Under the pieces are notes generated by a model. That model was not told the origin of the DNA, ran no database searches, and saw only the letters and a list, made by a program, of their open reading frames with translations. 64,000 nt of DNA from an uncultured Methanolobus sp. (GTDB lineage: Archaea > Halobacteriota > Methanosarcinia > Methanosarcinales > Methanosarcinaceae). The DNA lies in assembly GCF_963667555.1 (NCBI RefSeq), contig NZ_OY763421.1:2993562-3057561 (forward strand). The letters are read 5' to 3'. This document shows positions 37,642-47,220 of the stretch, in pieces. The translations under genes were made by a program, and so were the position numbers. Positions within the stretch are counted from its first letter, which is position 1; the number at the start of each line of letters is the position of its first letter.

Positions 37642-38829
37642 TCACTCATATCGCAGCGCATCCAGCGGTTTCATTCTTGATGCCTTCCATGCAGGATACA
37701 TACCTCCCACAAGACTTGTGGCAATTCCAAAGAAGAAACCCTCAGCCACATAGAACATGCTTGAAAGGGTGAACAGGTATGATGTGTTCTTCACCAGCAA
37801 TTCCATTACAAGGTAGCTGCCACCAACTGTAAGTATTGCTCCTGCGGTACTGGCGATAACTCCAAGGAACAGCGCCTCAAGCAGGAACATCTTGAGAATA
37901 TCCTTCCTTGAAGCTCCCACGGCTTTCATGATACCTATCTCTTTTGTACGTTCCATTGTTGACATGAGCATCACGTTCAGTATGCTCACACCTGCAACAA
38001 GTAGTGATATTGATCCTATTCCCATGAGGAACATCGATATTGACCTGAAAACATCATCAAGGCTTTCAGTTATCATGTTCGTAGCAAAGACCTTGACAAG
38101 TTCATCCTTCTTGTTGATACGTTCCTCTATCTCATCGGAAACAGTATCTATCTCATCAAGATCTTTAACGATGATTATCACTTCATTGTAACCTTCATCC
38201 TCGTCCGGGTAGAGTTTATCATACATTTCCGAGGATGTAAAAACGCCGCTGTCAGTGCTGATGTCAAACCCCATGCCTCTTTCTTTCAGGATACCGACAA
38301 CCCTGAGCTTTGTATCATCTATCTCTATCTTCTGTCCGAGGGTGAGTTCCATATTGTCGGCAACACTGTATCCAACAACACAATCCGTAGATCCTGGTTT
38401 GAAAAAACGGCCATCTTCCAGTTCCGCAAGTTTTTCCAGGTCTTCTTTTTTGATGTCATAGACCGAAACGTATGATTGGTACGTAGTCCCGCCTTCTTTA
38501 TATTCGATCACTTCGCCACTGGCAGAAACAGGAATTATGCTCTCGATGTTGCTGACTTTCCTCATCTGATCTACCTGCTTGTCGGTGATATAATCCTCTC
38601 CGGGTGCAGGTGATACTATGAGCTTGTCCCCGATGTCCGCAAAAGATTCGGTTACAGAAAGCTTCAGGCTGTTACCAAGTATTCCCATGGACGATATTGC
38701 GATAACTCCAATGATTATGCCGATGGCTGCAAGCACTGTGCGTACAGACTGCCGTTTCAGGTTCCTTTTTGCCAGTTCGGCATACATGTTGTTACTGAAC
38801 ATCCCGGAGAGTTTCTTTGTGAACTTCAT
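37642..38829 (-). CDS. MacB-type ABC permease
   Basis: 395 residues. The N-terminus AELAKRNLKRQSVRTVLAAI and IIIGVIAISSMGILGNSL form TM1 and the MacB periplasmic-core entry. The core spans about 55-265, then the FtsX segment has MERTKEIGIMKAVGASRKDI and ends with PAWKASRMKPLDALRYE. The start codon overlaps the last bases of the ATPase gene (38826), so ATPase and permease form one unit. MacB-type exporters act mechanically on extracytoplasmic substrates rather than by alternating access. Confidence 0.92.
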   Translation of the reverse strand: MKFTKKLSGMFSNNMYAELAKRNLKRQSVRTVLAAIGIIIGVIAISSMGILGNSLKLSVTESFADIGDKLIVSPAPGEDYITDKQVDQMRKVSNIESIIPVSASGEVIEYKEGGTTYQSYVSVYDIKKEDLEKLAELEDGRFFKPGSTDCVVGYSVADNMELTLGQKIEIDDTKLRVVGILKERGMGFDISTDSGVFTSSEMYDKLYPDEDEGYNEVIIIVKDLDEIDTVSDEIEERINKKDELVKVFATNMITESLDDVFRSISMFLMGIGSISLLVAGVSILNVMLMSTMERTKEIGIMKAVGASRKDILKMFLLEALFLGVIASTAGAILTVGGSYLVMELLVKNTSYLFTLSSMFYVAEGFFFGIATSLVGGMYPAWKASRMKPLDALRYE

Positions 38830-39593
38830 TCTATGACCTCTCCGTCCTGTATCTTGATGGTGGTATGCGAATACTCTTCAAGCTTAGGGTCATGTGTAAC
38901 AACAATAACAGTAGTCCCGGCAGAATTCAGTTCCTTTAGCAGTTCCATGATGTTGTGACCGGTCTTCGTATCAAGGTTTCCGGTAGGCTCGTCAGCCAGC
39001 AATATTGGCGGTTCGTTGGCAAGCGCCCTTGCAATTGCAACCCTCTGCTGCTGTCCGCCTGACATCTCATTTGGTTTATGGTCAGCATATTCAAGCGGTA
39101 GGTCAGCTTTTTTCAGCATTTCAAGAGCCTTTTTTCTCCTTTTGGCAGGCGAGGCTCCATTGAATATCATGGGAATTTCCACGTTCTCCAGTGCTGTCAG
39201 TGTGGGTATGAGGTTGAACTGCTGGAAAATAAATCCTATATTGTTCCTGCGTATCGAAGTGAGTCCGTCATCATCAAGTTTTGAAAGGTCTACATTGTTG
39301 ACCTTAACCTTGCCTGATGTTGGCAGGTCAAGACACCCTATCATATTCAGAAGAGTGCTCTTCCCGGAACCGGATGATCCCATTATGGTTACAAAATCAC
39401 CTTTTTTGATTGAGAAGCTGACACCGTTCAGCGCATGTATCTTATTCTCTCCAAGAGTGTATGTGCGCTTCACATTCTGCAACTGTACAATGGGGTGTGT
39501 TGAAGGTCCGGCTTTCTTTGAACCATTTCTGGAGTTTGCAGGTGATGTTCTTTTCTTCCTGGCAGTGTCAGGTGAAGATTTCTCTTGCTGCAT
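38826..39593 (-). CDS. MacB/LolD-type ABC ATPase
   Basis: 255 residues, with a ~30-residue basic, Ser/Lys-rich N-terminal extension (KKRTSPANSRNGSKKAG) not found in the other ATPases here. Motifs are Walker A GSSGSGKST, Q-loop FIFQQFNLIP, signature [15 protein letters not shown], Walker [13 protein letters not shown] and the switch His in VTHDP. Its 3' end overlaps the permease start by four bases. It follows the anchored beta-domain protein gene after 12 bp. Confidence 0.93.
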   Translation of the reverse strand: MQQEKSSPDTARKKRTSPANSRNGSKKAGPSTHPIVQLQNVKRTYTLGENKIHALNGVSFSIKKGDFVTIMGSSGSGKSTLLNMIGCLDLPTSGKVKVNNVDLSKLDDDGLTSIRRNNIGFIFQQFNLIPTLTALENVEIPMIFNGASPAKRRKKALEMLKKADLPLEYADHKPNEMSGGQQQRVAIARALANEPPILLADEPTGNLDTKTGHNIMELLKELNSAGTTVIVVTHDPKLEEYSHTTIKIQDGEVIE

Positions 39594-39605
39594 GTGAGCA
39601 CCGCG

Positions 39606-40925
39606 TTAGTCTACAAGTTTGTCCTCGTCTTCATCCTCATCAATGTCATCCGGGTACACATCCTCGCTCTCTTCCTCATCCTCGCCAGCATCTTCAGCTT
39701 CCTGCTCTTCCTCACTTTCATCGTCTTTTCTCTTTTTCCAGGAATAGCCGATGACAGCTACGATTGCAATTATAATGATACCGGCACCTATCCAGAGGCC
39801 GAGCGAACTGCCTTCGTCATCGCTGCTTGAATATGAGACACCTGATGATGTGTCGAGTGAGATCTCCTGAGTGATCGCAGTGTAGGCATTATCGGGGTCT
39901 CTGAACTCAATGAGAATTGGGATCGAGGTCACGTTATGGGATGTGACACGTGCGCTCAGCTCGAAACTGCTGAAATCATCGGCTTCCAGTGTTCCTATGA
40001 AGTAATTCGCGTAAGGCTGCAAAGGTTCAATGTCCTCTGTATCGTCAATGGACACCATTACGTTCTTCGCATCGGTGATACCGAAATTGTTCAGGTCACC
40101 TGAGAGCGTGTATTTGTTGCCGGAGCTTTCGATCTCGATTCCGGTGAAAACAAGCGGGGATTGTTTGATTATCCTTACTTCCTTGGATGCAGTTTCAGAG
40201 TTGTGCAGGTTGTCCCCGTTAAAGTATGATGCGGTAAAAGAGACATCGGTATTACCTTCTTCGCTGGACATCGTATTGAACGTGAAGGTTGCTGTGGATT
40301 TATTTCCTTCAGGAATACCTCCTATGAAATAATCAGAAGGACTGAATGTCATACCTTTTGCGTGCGGGGTCACAATGACACTGGTGACATCGTTCGGTCT
40401 TCTGTTCACCACATCCACGCTGATGGTTGAAACCTCGTTCATCAGTGTTGACGGGAAATTGGACATTATTACCTTTACATTCCTGTCATCCACTTTTACT
40501 GGAATACGGTAATTGAGGTCGTACATGTTACTGCCGCCAACGATTATCAGGTCTGTGAAATGCACTCCGGTTGTGGCATTTTCCCTTACCTTTACGTTGA
40601 ATGTGAGTTTCAGAGTGTCTCCCGGGCCAAGAAGTCCGATGTCCGTATAGCTCTTGTCAAGTATCTGCAGGTCTCCGTTTCCGTCAAGACTGGCACTGGC
40701 AATGTATGCGTTCATGTCCAGTGTTTCATCGTCCTCTTCAACATATATTTCACCAGTTGCCATGTTGGACAGGGTGACAGTTATTGTTCCCATGTCACCG
40801 GGCATGAATACTTCAGGTTCAATAGTGTAATCCAATGTAAGTGTGGGTCTTATCTCGGTGGTTGCCGAACCTGTAAAAGAGAATGCGGCCAGAATTATTA
40901 TGGCCAGGGCAATTAATTTCATCAT
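39606..40925 (-). CDS. Anchored beta-domain (COG1361-like) protein of export module
   Basis: 439 residues. A signal peptide (LIALAIIILAAFSFTGSA) precedes NEW/CARDB-like beta domains carrying EPEVFMPGDMGTITVTLSN, GLLGPGDTLKLTFNVKVREN and NLNYRIPVKVDDRNVKVI-type strands. A C-terminal helix (GLWIGAGIIIIAIVAVIGYS) is followed by a highly acidic tail of about 45 residues (EEEQEAEDAGEDEEESEDV), presumably cytoplasmic. The paralogues at 43306 and 47938 lack the N-terminal-most domain match and the acidic tail. Its place before each ATPase-permease unit suggests an adaptor role like MacA, which is inferred. Starts at 40925 or 40922 are both possible. Confidence 0.8.
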   Translation of the reverse strand: MMKLIALAIIILAAFSFTGSATTEIRPTLTLDYTIEPEVFMPGDMGTITVTLSNMATGEIYVEEDDETLDMNAYIASASLDGNGDLQILDKSYTDIGLLGPGDTLKLTFNVKVRENATTGVHFTDLIIVGGSNMYDLNYRIPVKVDDRNVKVIMSNFPSTLMNEVSTISVDVVNRRPNDVTSVIVTPHAKGMTFSPSDYFIGGIPEGNKSTATFTFNTMSSEEGNTDVSFTASYFNGDNLHNSETASKEVRIIKQSPLVFTGIEIESSGNKYTLSGDLNNFGITDAKNVMVSIDDTEDIEPLQPYANYFIGTLEADDFSSFELSARVTSHNVTSIPILIEFRDPDNAYTAITQEISLDTSSGVSYSSSDDEGSSLGLWIGAGIIIIAIVAVIGYSWKKRKDDESEEEQEAEDAGEDEEESEDVYPDDIDEDEDEDKLVD

Positions 40926-40929
40926 GATC

Positions 40930-41583
40930 TTACCCCATTAAATAACTCATGTATTCAAACAATGTGTATAATATGGACAGCAGCACAGGAATTGCAACCA
41001 CAATTGCTGCGTTTTTGACACTTATGTTCCTTGAATAGCTCAGTCCGTACATCCATATGTAGCCGCTCCACAATGTGAACATTATCAGTAAAAGCGGAAT
41101 TATCTTCATTAAAGGATCGGACATCAGTGCCTCTGTTGTAAGTGCAGGATCATTGATGCTGTTTTCAATTGTTAAAAGCAGTTTGTTCCCGTAGAATACT
41201 ATCAGTGCCGATTTGAAGATATTTGGCAGCATTCCATAGGATACGAATTCCATAACTCTTGCGAACTCTCCTTCAGCCTTGAATATTGAAGATATGATGT
41301 AGAATAATGCACTGTAAAAGAGCCACCACAAAAGTGTGCCGATGATTGTTGTAAATATCGATATGATAAACCATATTATCATCATGGAGGATGCAAAACT
41401 CTCCATCCCATCCACGATAGCTACATCTTTAAATAAATCAATTGCTCCCACTGCCACAATTAATGAACTCAGAATCTTTACTACGATCACAAGTGCAATG
41501 ATGGCTATCGGTGTTTTCCACTCAATTTCTTCTTGTATCTTTTTCCTAAAAAAAGAATTGGGATTTGTCAGTGCTTCCAGCAT
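40930..41583 (-). CDS. Yip1-like membrane protein
   Basis: 217 residues with about five membrane helices. The N-terminus MLEALTNPNSFFRKKIQEEI, with an amphipathic segment, and the FARVMEFVSYGMLPNIFKSA motif between helices are those of the prokaryotic Yip1 family (membrane proteins of unknown function). It is 43 or so percent similar by eye to the preceding gene, a tandem duplicate. Its stop codon lies 4 bp before the anchored beta-domain gene, within the same leftward operon. Confidence 0.82.
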   Translation of the reverse strand: MLEALTNPNSFFRKKIQEEIEWKTPIAIIALVIVVKILSSLIVAVGAIDLFKDVAIVDGMESFASSMMIIWFIISIFTTIIGTLLWWLFYSALFYIISSIFKAEGEFARVMEFVSYGMLPNIFKSALIVFYGNKLLLTIENSINDPALTTEALMSDPLMKIIPLLLIMFTLWSGYIWMYGLSYSRNISVKNAAIVVAIPVLLSILYTLFEYMSYLMG

Positions 41584-41607
41584 TATTCCACCTGTTGCAT
41601 GCTTTAC

Positions 41608-42240
41608 TTATCTGAGCACGAATACTGTCAGTACGGTATAAAGCAAGGACAATCCGATAGGAATTCCAACTGTTATTACTGCATTTTTCAGGCTCAGGTT
41701 GCGTGCATATTTGATTCCGAATATCCAGATGTTTGCACTCCAGAGTGTGAAGATTATTCCCAGGATAGCTGCTATCTTCATAGAAGGGTCTGCAAATATC
41801 ATGTCCTGTACAGCCTGCGGGTCTGTAATAGATGAAAAGTCTATATTTGAAAATACTCTGCTTGTGTAATAGGCAGCTATTATTGAACTTACGATGTTTG
41901 GTATGAATCCGTAGGTCACAAATTCCATTGTTCTTTTAAAATCTCCTTCGCCACCGAATATTATTGAGATTATGTAGAATATAGCTGTGTACAACAGCCA
42001 TGAAAAAGCGACTCCAATTATAGAACCAAAAATCAGGAGTAGCGCCATGATTATTTTTCCGGCACTTCCAAACATGTCCATATCCAGTACAGATTGGAGT
42101 GTGCTCACCATGGTGATATAGGTCGTAATAGATCCGACAATTACCATTAATGTCATAATTATAAGTGGATTTTTCCACTGTATTTCTTCATTGATCCTGT
42201 TTTTGAAAAACCCATTAGGGTCAGTTAATACTTGTAACAT
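41608..42240 (-). CDS. Yip1-like membrane protein
   Basis: 210 residues from the ATG at 42240 (MLQVLTDPNGFFKNRINEEI), chosen by alignment to its tandem paralogue; the frame is open to a TTG at 42282. It has about five membrane helices and the same FKRTMEFVTYGFIPNIVSSI motif. It is the first gene of the leftward operon yip1-yip1-beta protein-ATPase-permease. A promoter with a TATA box and an adjacent inverted repeat is seen at about 42314-42342. Confidence 0.8.
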   Translation of the reverse strand: MLQVLTDPNGFFKNRINEEIQWKNPLIIMTLMVIVGSITTYITMVSTLQSVLDMDMFGSAGKIIMALLLIFGSIIGVAFSWLLYTAIFYIISIIFGGEGDFKRTMEFVTYGFIPNIVSSIIAAYYTSRVFSNIDFSSITDPQAVQDMIFADPSMKIAAILGIIFTLWSANIWIFGIKYARNLSLKNAVITVGIPIGLSLLYTVLTVFVLR

Positions 42241-42552
42241 CCTTTCCACATCCTGTCTTATATCATCAGTTCCAATTGTCAATATTCAAATCTGACGATA
42301 TTTAGTCAATTATCTCAAGGAATTGAGGTTATTTATACTTTTTTGCTTTGTGAAAAGCACCATTTCAGATAATTCTATGATAGTTCTATATATCTCCCGA
42401 ATGAACTTCATTTTTCTATTTATCTTTCCACTTCTCTCTTAACTTCTCTATATTTACCTGCAAAGAAGCTTTTTATAAGTTAAACCCCGAATTATTTAGA
42501 GTGCCGGATAATTCTTCATCGACTAAAAATATGACCTTTAAAGTGCGCTTTT
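42241..42552. promoter_or_regulatory. Divergent promoter region of the export cluster
   Basis: 312 bp without a gene. Leftward: TATA AAAAGTATAAATAA (complement of about 42329-42342) with an inverted repeat CTCAA-GGAA-TTGAG at 42314-42327, lying between TATA and the expected start near 42305, a position suited to a repressor. Rightward: TATA GCTTTTTATAAG at about 42468-42479, giving a start near 42500. The middle is pyrimidine-rich AT sequence with nothing further recognised. Confidence 0.5.
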
Positions 42553-43290
42553 ATGGGGAATAATATGGATGCAAAAGCGGATTCAAAACCTTTCCATGTT
42601 ATGGATAACAGGAAAGATACACCTGTAATTGAGCTTGTGAACCTTTGCAAGAGCTATCATGTTGGAGACATGGATGTCCCGATTCTCAAAAGCATTGATC
42701 TGAGGGTCATGCCGGGAGAATTTGTTGCGATCATGGGTCCGTCAGGTTCCGGAAAAAGCACACTTATGAATATGATCGGCTGTCTTGACAGGCCAAACTG
42801 CGGCCAGATCATTTTGATGGGTAAGGATGTTGACACGCTTTCAGACCCTGAACTTGCGAAGTTAAGGGGAATGGAGATCGGATTTGTTTTTCAGAACTTC
42901 AACCTTGTTCCCAGACTCACAACACTCCAGAATGTGGAACTTCCTACTTATGCCAACAAAAAACCCGGAGTGGATATCAGGAAGAAGGCAACGCAATTAG
43001 TGGAAATGGTCGGCCTGAAAGACCGCATAAATTACAAACCTTCTGAAATGTCGGGTGGGCAGCAACAGAGGATCGCTATTGCGCGGGCTTTGATAAATGA
43101 TCCTTCTCTTATACTGGCAGACGAGCCCACAGGTAACCTGGATTCAAAAACCGGTGATGAGATAATGGCCATATTTTCAGACCTGCACAAAAAAGGAAGA
43201 ACAATAGTTATGATCACTCACGATCCTGATCTCACGGAACATGCAGATCGTGTAATTCACCTTAAGGATGGAATAATTGACAATAATTAA
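42553..43290 (+). CDS. MacB/LolD-type ABC ATPase
   Basis: 245 residues. Walker [11 protein letters not shown]-loop [10 protein letters not shown], signature [15 protein letters not shown], Walker [13 protein letters not shown] and the switch His in ITHDP. The second ATG at 42565 ([12 protein letters not shown]) follows GGGGAATAAT and may be the real start. It leads a rightward module ATPase-beta protein-permease-permease. It is most like the ATPase at 47221 (shared FVFQNFNL and [17 protein letters not shown]), which shows that the modules were duplicated. Confidence 0.93.
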   Translation: MGNNMDAKADSKPFHVMDNRKDTPVIELVNLCKSYHVGDMDVPILKSIDLRVMPGEFVAIMGPSGSGKSTLMNMIGCLDRPNCGQIILMGKDVDTLSDPELAKLRGMEIGFVFQNFNLVPRLTTLQNVELPTYANKKPGVDIRKKATQLVEMVGLKDRINYKPSEMSGGQQQRIAIARALINDPSLILADEPTGNLDSKTGDEIMAIFSDLHKKGRTIVMITHDPDLTEHADRVIHLKDGIIDNN

Positions 43291-43305
43291 AATGAGGAAA
43301 CTATT

Positions 43306-44574
43306 ATGTTAGCGTTGGGGAATAGGAAAAAAGGACTGACAGTTCTTGCATCGATCATATTGCGAATATCGCTTGTCATGGCGTTGTTCTTATCATTGTC
43401 ATTTATTGCATCAGCCGCAGAAGGCGCTGACCTTGAAGTAAGCGTGCTCAGGTATGAGCCTGTACCTGCGGAAATAGGGGAATACGTCAGTGTCTGGGTC
43501 AAGGTAGAGAACCTGGGTTATGCAAAAGCCGATGACCTTTCAATAAAATTAGTTCCTGATTATCCGTTCTCTGTTGACAGCAGTGAAAATGCCCTTGTTA
43601 ATGTCGGAATCCTGACTCCTGATAACGCAGTTGTTCACGAATACCGGCTTTATACCGACTCTGCTGCAAAGCAGGGAACCGGAACATTTGAAGTGTGGTA
43701 TCAGGAAGAGTCGGGCGGCACATGGTTCAAGAAAGAATTCGAGTTGAGAGTTGGTTCTGATTCCTTTGACAGCAAAGGAACCATACAACTTGTAGGCGAG
43801 CCGGTAAAAGAGCCGGAAGTATTCATGCCAGGTGACGAAGGCACGATCTCATTCACACTCAAAAATAGTGCTACTGATTATACTATCACAATAGATGATG
43901 AACAGTACGATACGAACGCCAGGATACAGTCTGCTTCTCTTGAAGGAACTGAGGGGATAAAAGTTACAACCGGCACTTATTATGGAAATGGTGTGATAGG
44001 TCCGGGAGAATCCGTAGACCTGACATACAGTGTAGAGGTTGCAGATGACACACCGGACGGGACATATTATCTTGATTTTTCAATAGTTGGCAGTTCTCAT
44101 TCCTATAACAGCAACTGGAGAATTCCTGTAAAGGTGGATTCCTCATCTGTAAGGGTCATTCCATCAAAACCCTTGACACTTGAAAATGGTGAAGGTACTC
44201 TTGAGTTCGATGTTGCTAACATTCATCCCAATGCTCTCTCATCGGTAAGCGTAAAACTTGAAGCAGAAGGTATTGAGTTCTCTCCATCCGAATATTTTAT
44301 CGGCTCAATGGATTCTGATGAGCTGTTCACCATCGAGATCGAAGCAAAAGCAGTTTCAGAAGAGATTACGTTCCCTCTGGATCTTGTGATTAATGCGGAT
44401 TACAGGAATGGTCTTAACGAACATACAGAAGAGATCACTACCCGCCAGCTCCAGCATCATGTTGTGGAAACAGGTGGCAGTTCGGGAATTTATCTTGTAA
44501 TTCTCTTACTGATAATCGTTGGAGCCGGAGCTTACTATCTTTACAGGAAGAAACATGGTAAAGATGAGAAGTAA
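43306..44574 (+). CDS. Anchored beta-domain (COG1361-like) protein of export module
   Basis: 422 residues. A signal peptide (LVMALFLSLSFIASAAEG) is followed by LEVSVLRYEPVPAEIGEYVS, a CARDB-like domain, then a second domain with EVFMPGDEGTISFTLKNSAT and NSNWRIPVKVDSSSVRVIPS, and a third with EFDVANIHPNALSSVSVKLE. A single C-terminal helix (GIYLVILLLIIVGAGAYYLY) with a basic tail anchors it. It is very similar to 47938 throughout. A GAGG ribosome-binding site precedes the ATG, 15 bp after the ATPase. Likely an extracytoplasmic partner of the permeases (inference). Confidence 0.82.
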   Translation: MLALGNRKKGLTVLASIILRISLVMALFLSLSFIASAAEGADLEVSVLRYEPVPAEIGEYVSVWVKVENLGYAKADDLSIKLVPDYPFSVDSSENALVNVGILTPDNAVVHEYRLYTDSAAKQGTGTFEVWYQEESGGTWFKKEFELRVGSDSFDSKGTIQLVGEPVKEPEVFMPGDEGTISFTLKNSATDYTITIDDEQYDTNARIQSASLEGTEGIKVTTGTYYGNGVIGPGESVDLTYSVEVADDTPDGTYYLDFSIVGSSHSYNSNWRIPVKVDSSSVRVIPSKPLTLENGEGTLEFDVANIHPNALSSVSVKLEAEGIEFSPSEYFIGSMDSDELFTIEIEAKAVSEEITFPLDLVINADYRNGLNEHTEEITTRQLQHHVVETGGSSGIYLVILLLIIVGAGAYYLYRKKHGKDEK

Positions 44575-44620
44575 TAGGAATAATGGGGAGAAAAGATAAG
44601 CGGTCCAGGATGAACATTTT

Positions 44621-45835
44621 ATGTTAAGTCCGGCTCAGGCTATCAGTATCGCATTGGGAAGTATTGGCAGTGCAAAGCTCAGGTCTGCCCTTACAACCCT
44701 TGGAATCATCATTGGCGTAGCGGCAGTTATCGCTAACGTCTCTCTTGGTGCAAGTTTCAACCAGTATTTCAATGATGAGATAGGAGCCGTGGGGTCGAAT
44801 TTCATAGTTGTTTACAGTCAGAATATCGATGTTTTCTTTGACAAGGAACTTGAAATTATAAGAAACACTCCGGGCGTGGATGGTGTTTCCCCGATAAATC
44901 AACAGATGGCGAAAGTAACCTATATGTCAACGTCACGCCAGATCGACATTCAGGGAGTGACCGAGGACTATGATGAGGTTGCGAACTTTAAGATGGATTC
45001 CGGTACTTTCCTCACCGACAAGGACCGCTACGTTGCTGTAATAGGTGCCGAAGTTGCCTATGAGAAGTTCGATAAGAAAATATCAATTAAAAATCCAATT
45101 GACATTACATTCAGGCGAGAGGATGGCGGTGTTGTTACCAAAACCTTCATTGTAAAAGGTGTGATAACTGACCCTCAAACCACTTTTGCACAGACGGGAG
45201 TCGAACCTGAGATTCGTGTATTTATCCCTATCGACACAATGAACGAGATTCTAGGAAAGGATGACTATGGTGGCTTTTTCATAAAGGCGGAGAACCTTGA
45301 AGTTGTCCGTGCAACATCGGATGAGATAGATAAAAGACTGGCACGCAGCCTTGGAGTTCCAAGCAGGGATCTTGAAAACGATGATGCTAAACCTTATGTT
45401 ATGTTTGACCAGATAGAGATTCTGGAAGAGACAAACCAGCTTTCTGCGGCTTTAACATCGCTACTGACATCAGTAGCTCTCATTTCCCTTATAGTCGGTT
45501 CTATCGGTATCATGAATATCATGCTTGTGACCGTTGCTGAGAGAACGCCTGAGATAGGTCTTCTCAAATCCCTCGGGTATAGCGAGCATGACATCCTTTT
45601 GCTTTTCATAATCGAATCAATGGTAGTATGTCTGATCGGCGGATTTATAGGGACAATTCTGGGAATTGGCGCAGCTTCAATAGCCAATGATCTTCTTGAT
45701 GTTCCGGACGTTTTCCCAGTAAGCCTTATTTTCCTTGGATTTTTCGTATCTGTGCTTGTGGGACTTATTGCAGGTGTCTATCCCGCAAGGAAGGCTGCAC
45801 GTATGAATCCTGTTGAAGCTTTGAGGAAGGAGTGA
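44621..45835 (+). CDS. MacB-type ABC permease
   Basis: 404 residues. The N-terminus AISIALGSIGSAKLRSALTT leads to TM1 (LGIIIGVAAVIANVSLGASF). The MacB core (about 50-280) includes ITPGVDGVSPINQQ-type strands, and the FtsX part has VAERTPEIGLLKSLGYSEHDI and ends YPARKAARMNPVEALRKE. It is followed two bases later by a second, closely related permease, so the module carries two permeases for one ATPase and may work as a heterodimer. Confidence 0.92.
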   Translation: MLSPAQAISIALGSIGSAKLRSALTTLGIIIGVAAVIANVSLGASFNQYFNDEIGAVGSNFIVVYSQNIDVFFDKELEIIRNTPGVDGVSPINQQMAKVTYMSTSRQIDIQGVTEDYDEVANFKMDSGTFLTDKDRYVAVIGAEVAYEKFDKKISIKNPIDITFRREDGGVVTKTFIVKGVITDPQTTFAQTGVEPEIRVFIPIDTMNEILGKDDYGGFFIKAENLEVVRATSDEIDKRLARSLGVPSRDLENDDAKPYVMFDQIEILEETNQLSAALTSLLTSVALISLIVGSIGIMNIMLVTVAERTPEIGLLKSLGYSEHDILLLFIIESMVVCLIGGFIGTILGIGAASIANDLLDVPDVFPVSLIFLGFFVSVLVGLIAGVYPARKAARMNPVEALRKE

Positions 45836-45837
45836 GC

Positions 45838-47052
45838 ATGATAGATCTGAGATATGCTTTTGTTCTGGCACTTGGAAGCATACGCAGTGCCAAGATGCGC
45901 TCAACTTTAACGGCTCTTGGAATCATAATAGGTGTTGCTGCTGTTGTTGCAAACGTATCTGTGGGTGCGAGTTTCAACCAGTATTTCACCGATGAACTCG
46001 GCTCTCTGGGTTCAAATTTCATAATAATATACAGTCAGGATGTCAACATTTTCTATGATACGGAGCTTGAACTCATCAGAAATACTCCGGGAATTGAAGG
46101 AGCTTCAGCGTTCAATCAACAGACTGCGGCTGTAACGTATCTTTCAGCTACCCGGCAGATAGATGTTCAGGGTGTGTCGGAAGCTGCCCAGTATATTTCC
46201 AATCTGGGCGTTGGAGAAGGAAGTTTTCTCACAGATAAGGACAGGTATGTGGCTGTTATCGGTAAAGAGGTTGCAACGGAGAAGTTTGACAAGAACATCT
46301 CTGTGAAGAATTACATTGACATTACTATCAAGCAGGATGACGGTACAAGTGTGACCCGTAAGTTCCGTGTTAAAGGAATTCTTGCAAGCGAGGATAACAC
46401 ATTCGTTACAGGCGGCCCGGACCGTGATATTACTATCTATGTTCCCATAGCGACCATGAATGAATTGCTGAATGTTACCGATTATGTTGGCTTTTCAGCG
46501 ACGACCGGTTCAGCAGAATCTGTTCAGGAAGTTTCAGATGAAGTTGATAAAAGACTTGCAAGGGCACTCGGAGTTCCTACAAGGGATCTGGATAATGATG
46601 ATGCGAAACCTTACAGGATATTCAATCAGGCAGAGATCATCGAGCAGCTTGATTCCCTGACAAACGCTTTTACCATACTCATAACCATGATCGCAGTTGT
46701 GGCGCTTATAGTCGGTTCCATAGGGATCATGAACATCATGCTTGTCACGGTGACCGAGAGGACACGCGAGATTGGCCTTTTGAAATCACTTGGTTACACC
46801 AAACCGGATATAATTGTACTTTTCATCATGGAATCTATTATTGTGGGAGTAATAGGTGGTATACTGGGAACGGTTCTTGGTATGGTAGGTTCTTATATTG
46901 TAGAAGTGTTCCTGGGTGTGACTCCGGTCTTCCCGTTCTATCTGATATTCCTGGGTTTCTTCATCTCGGTTTTTGTAGGACTTGTAGCCGGTGTTTATCC
47001 TGCTAACAAAGCTGCGAACCTTGATCCGGTGGAAGCTCTTCGTCATGAGTAG
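45838..47052 (+). CDS. MacB-type ABC permease, tandem paralogue
   Basis: 404 residues from the ATG at 45838 (MIDLRYAFVLALGSIRSAKM), chosen over the GTG at 45832 because it aligns with the other permease starts and GGAG lies five bases before it. The ribosome-binding site is inside the end of the previous gene. The FtsX segment is VTERTREIGLLKSLGYTKPDI and the end is YPANKAANLDPVEALRHE. The strong similarity to 44621 and 49217 over the full length indicates recent duplication. Confidence 0.92.
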   Translation: MIDLRYAFVLALGSIRSAKMRSTLTALGIIIGVAAVVANVSVGASFNQYFTDELGSLGSNFIIIYSQDVNIFYDTELELIRNTPGIEGASAFNQQTAAVTYLSATRQIDVQGVSEAAQYISNLGVGEGSFLTDKDRYVAVIGKEVATEKFDKNISVKNYIDITIKQDDGTSVTRKFRVKGILASEDNTFVTGGPDRDITIYVPIATMNELLNVTDYVGFSATTGSAESVQEVSDEVDKRLARALGVPTRDLDNDDAKPYRIFNQAEIIEQLDSLTNAFTILITMIAVVALIVGSIGIMNIMLVTVTERTREIGLLKSLGYTKPDIIVLFIMESIIVGVIGGILGTVLGMVGSYIVEVFLGVTPVFPFYLIFLGFFISVFVGLVAGVYPANKAANLDPVEALRHE

Positions 47053-47220
47053 GCAGACTGTGATCCTGTTGTGTTTTGTCCCTGATTTTAACTTTGTCTA
47101 TTTAGACGTATATGTGCCACATGTGCAAACCTGACTATCCATAGAAAGGTTTAAGTATTTTCTTCACGTTGTCTAGCTTGTCGATAAATAGTCAAGTTGG
47201 AATGTACAAGGTGAATTAAT

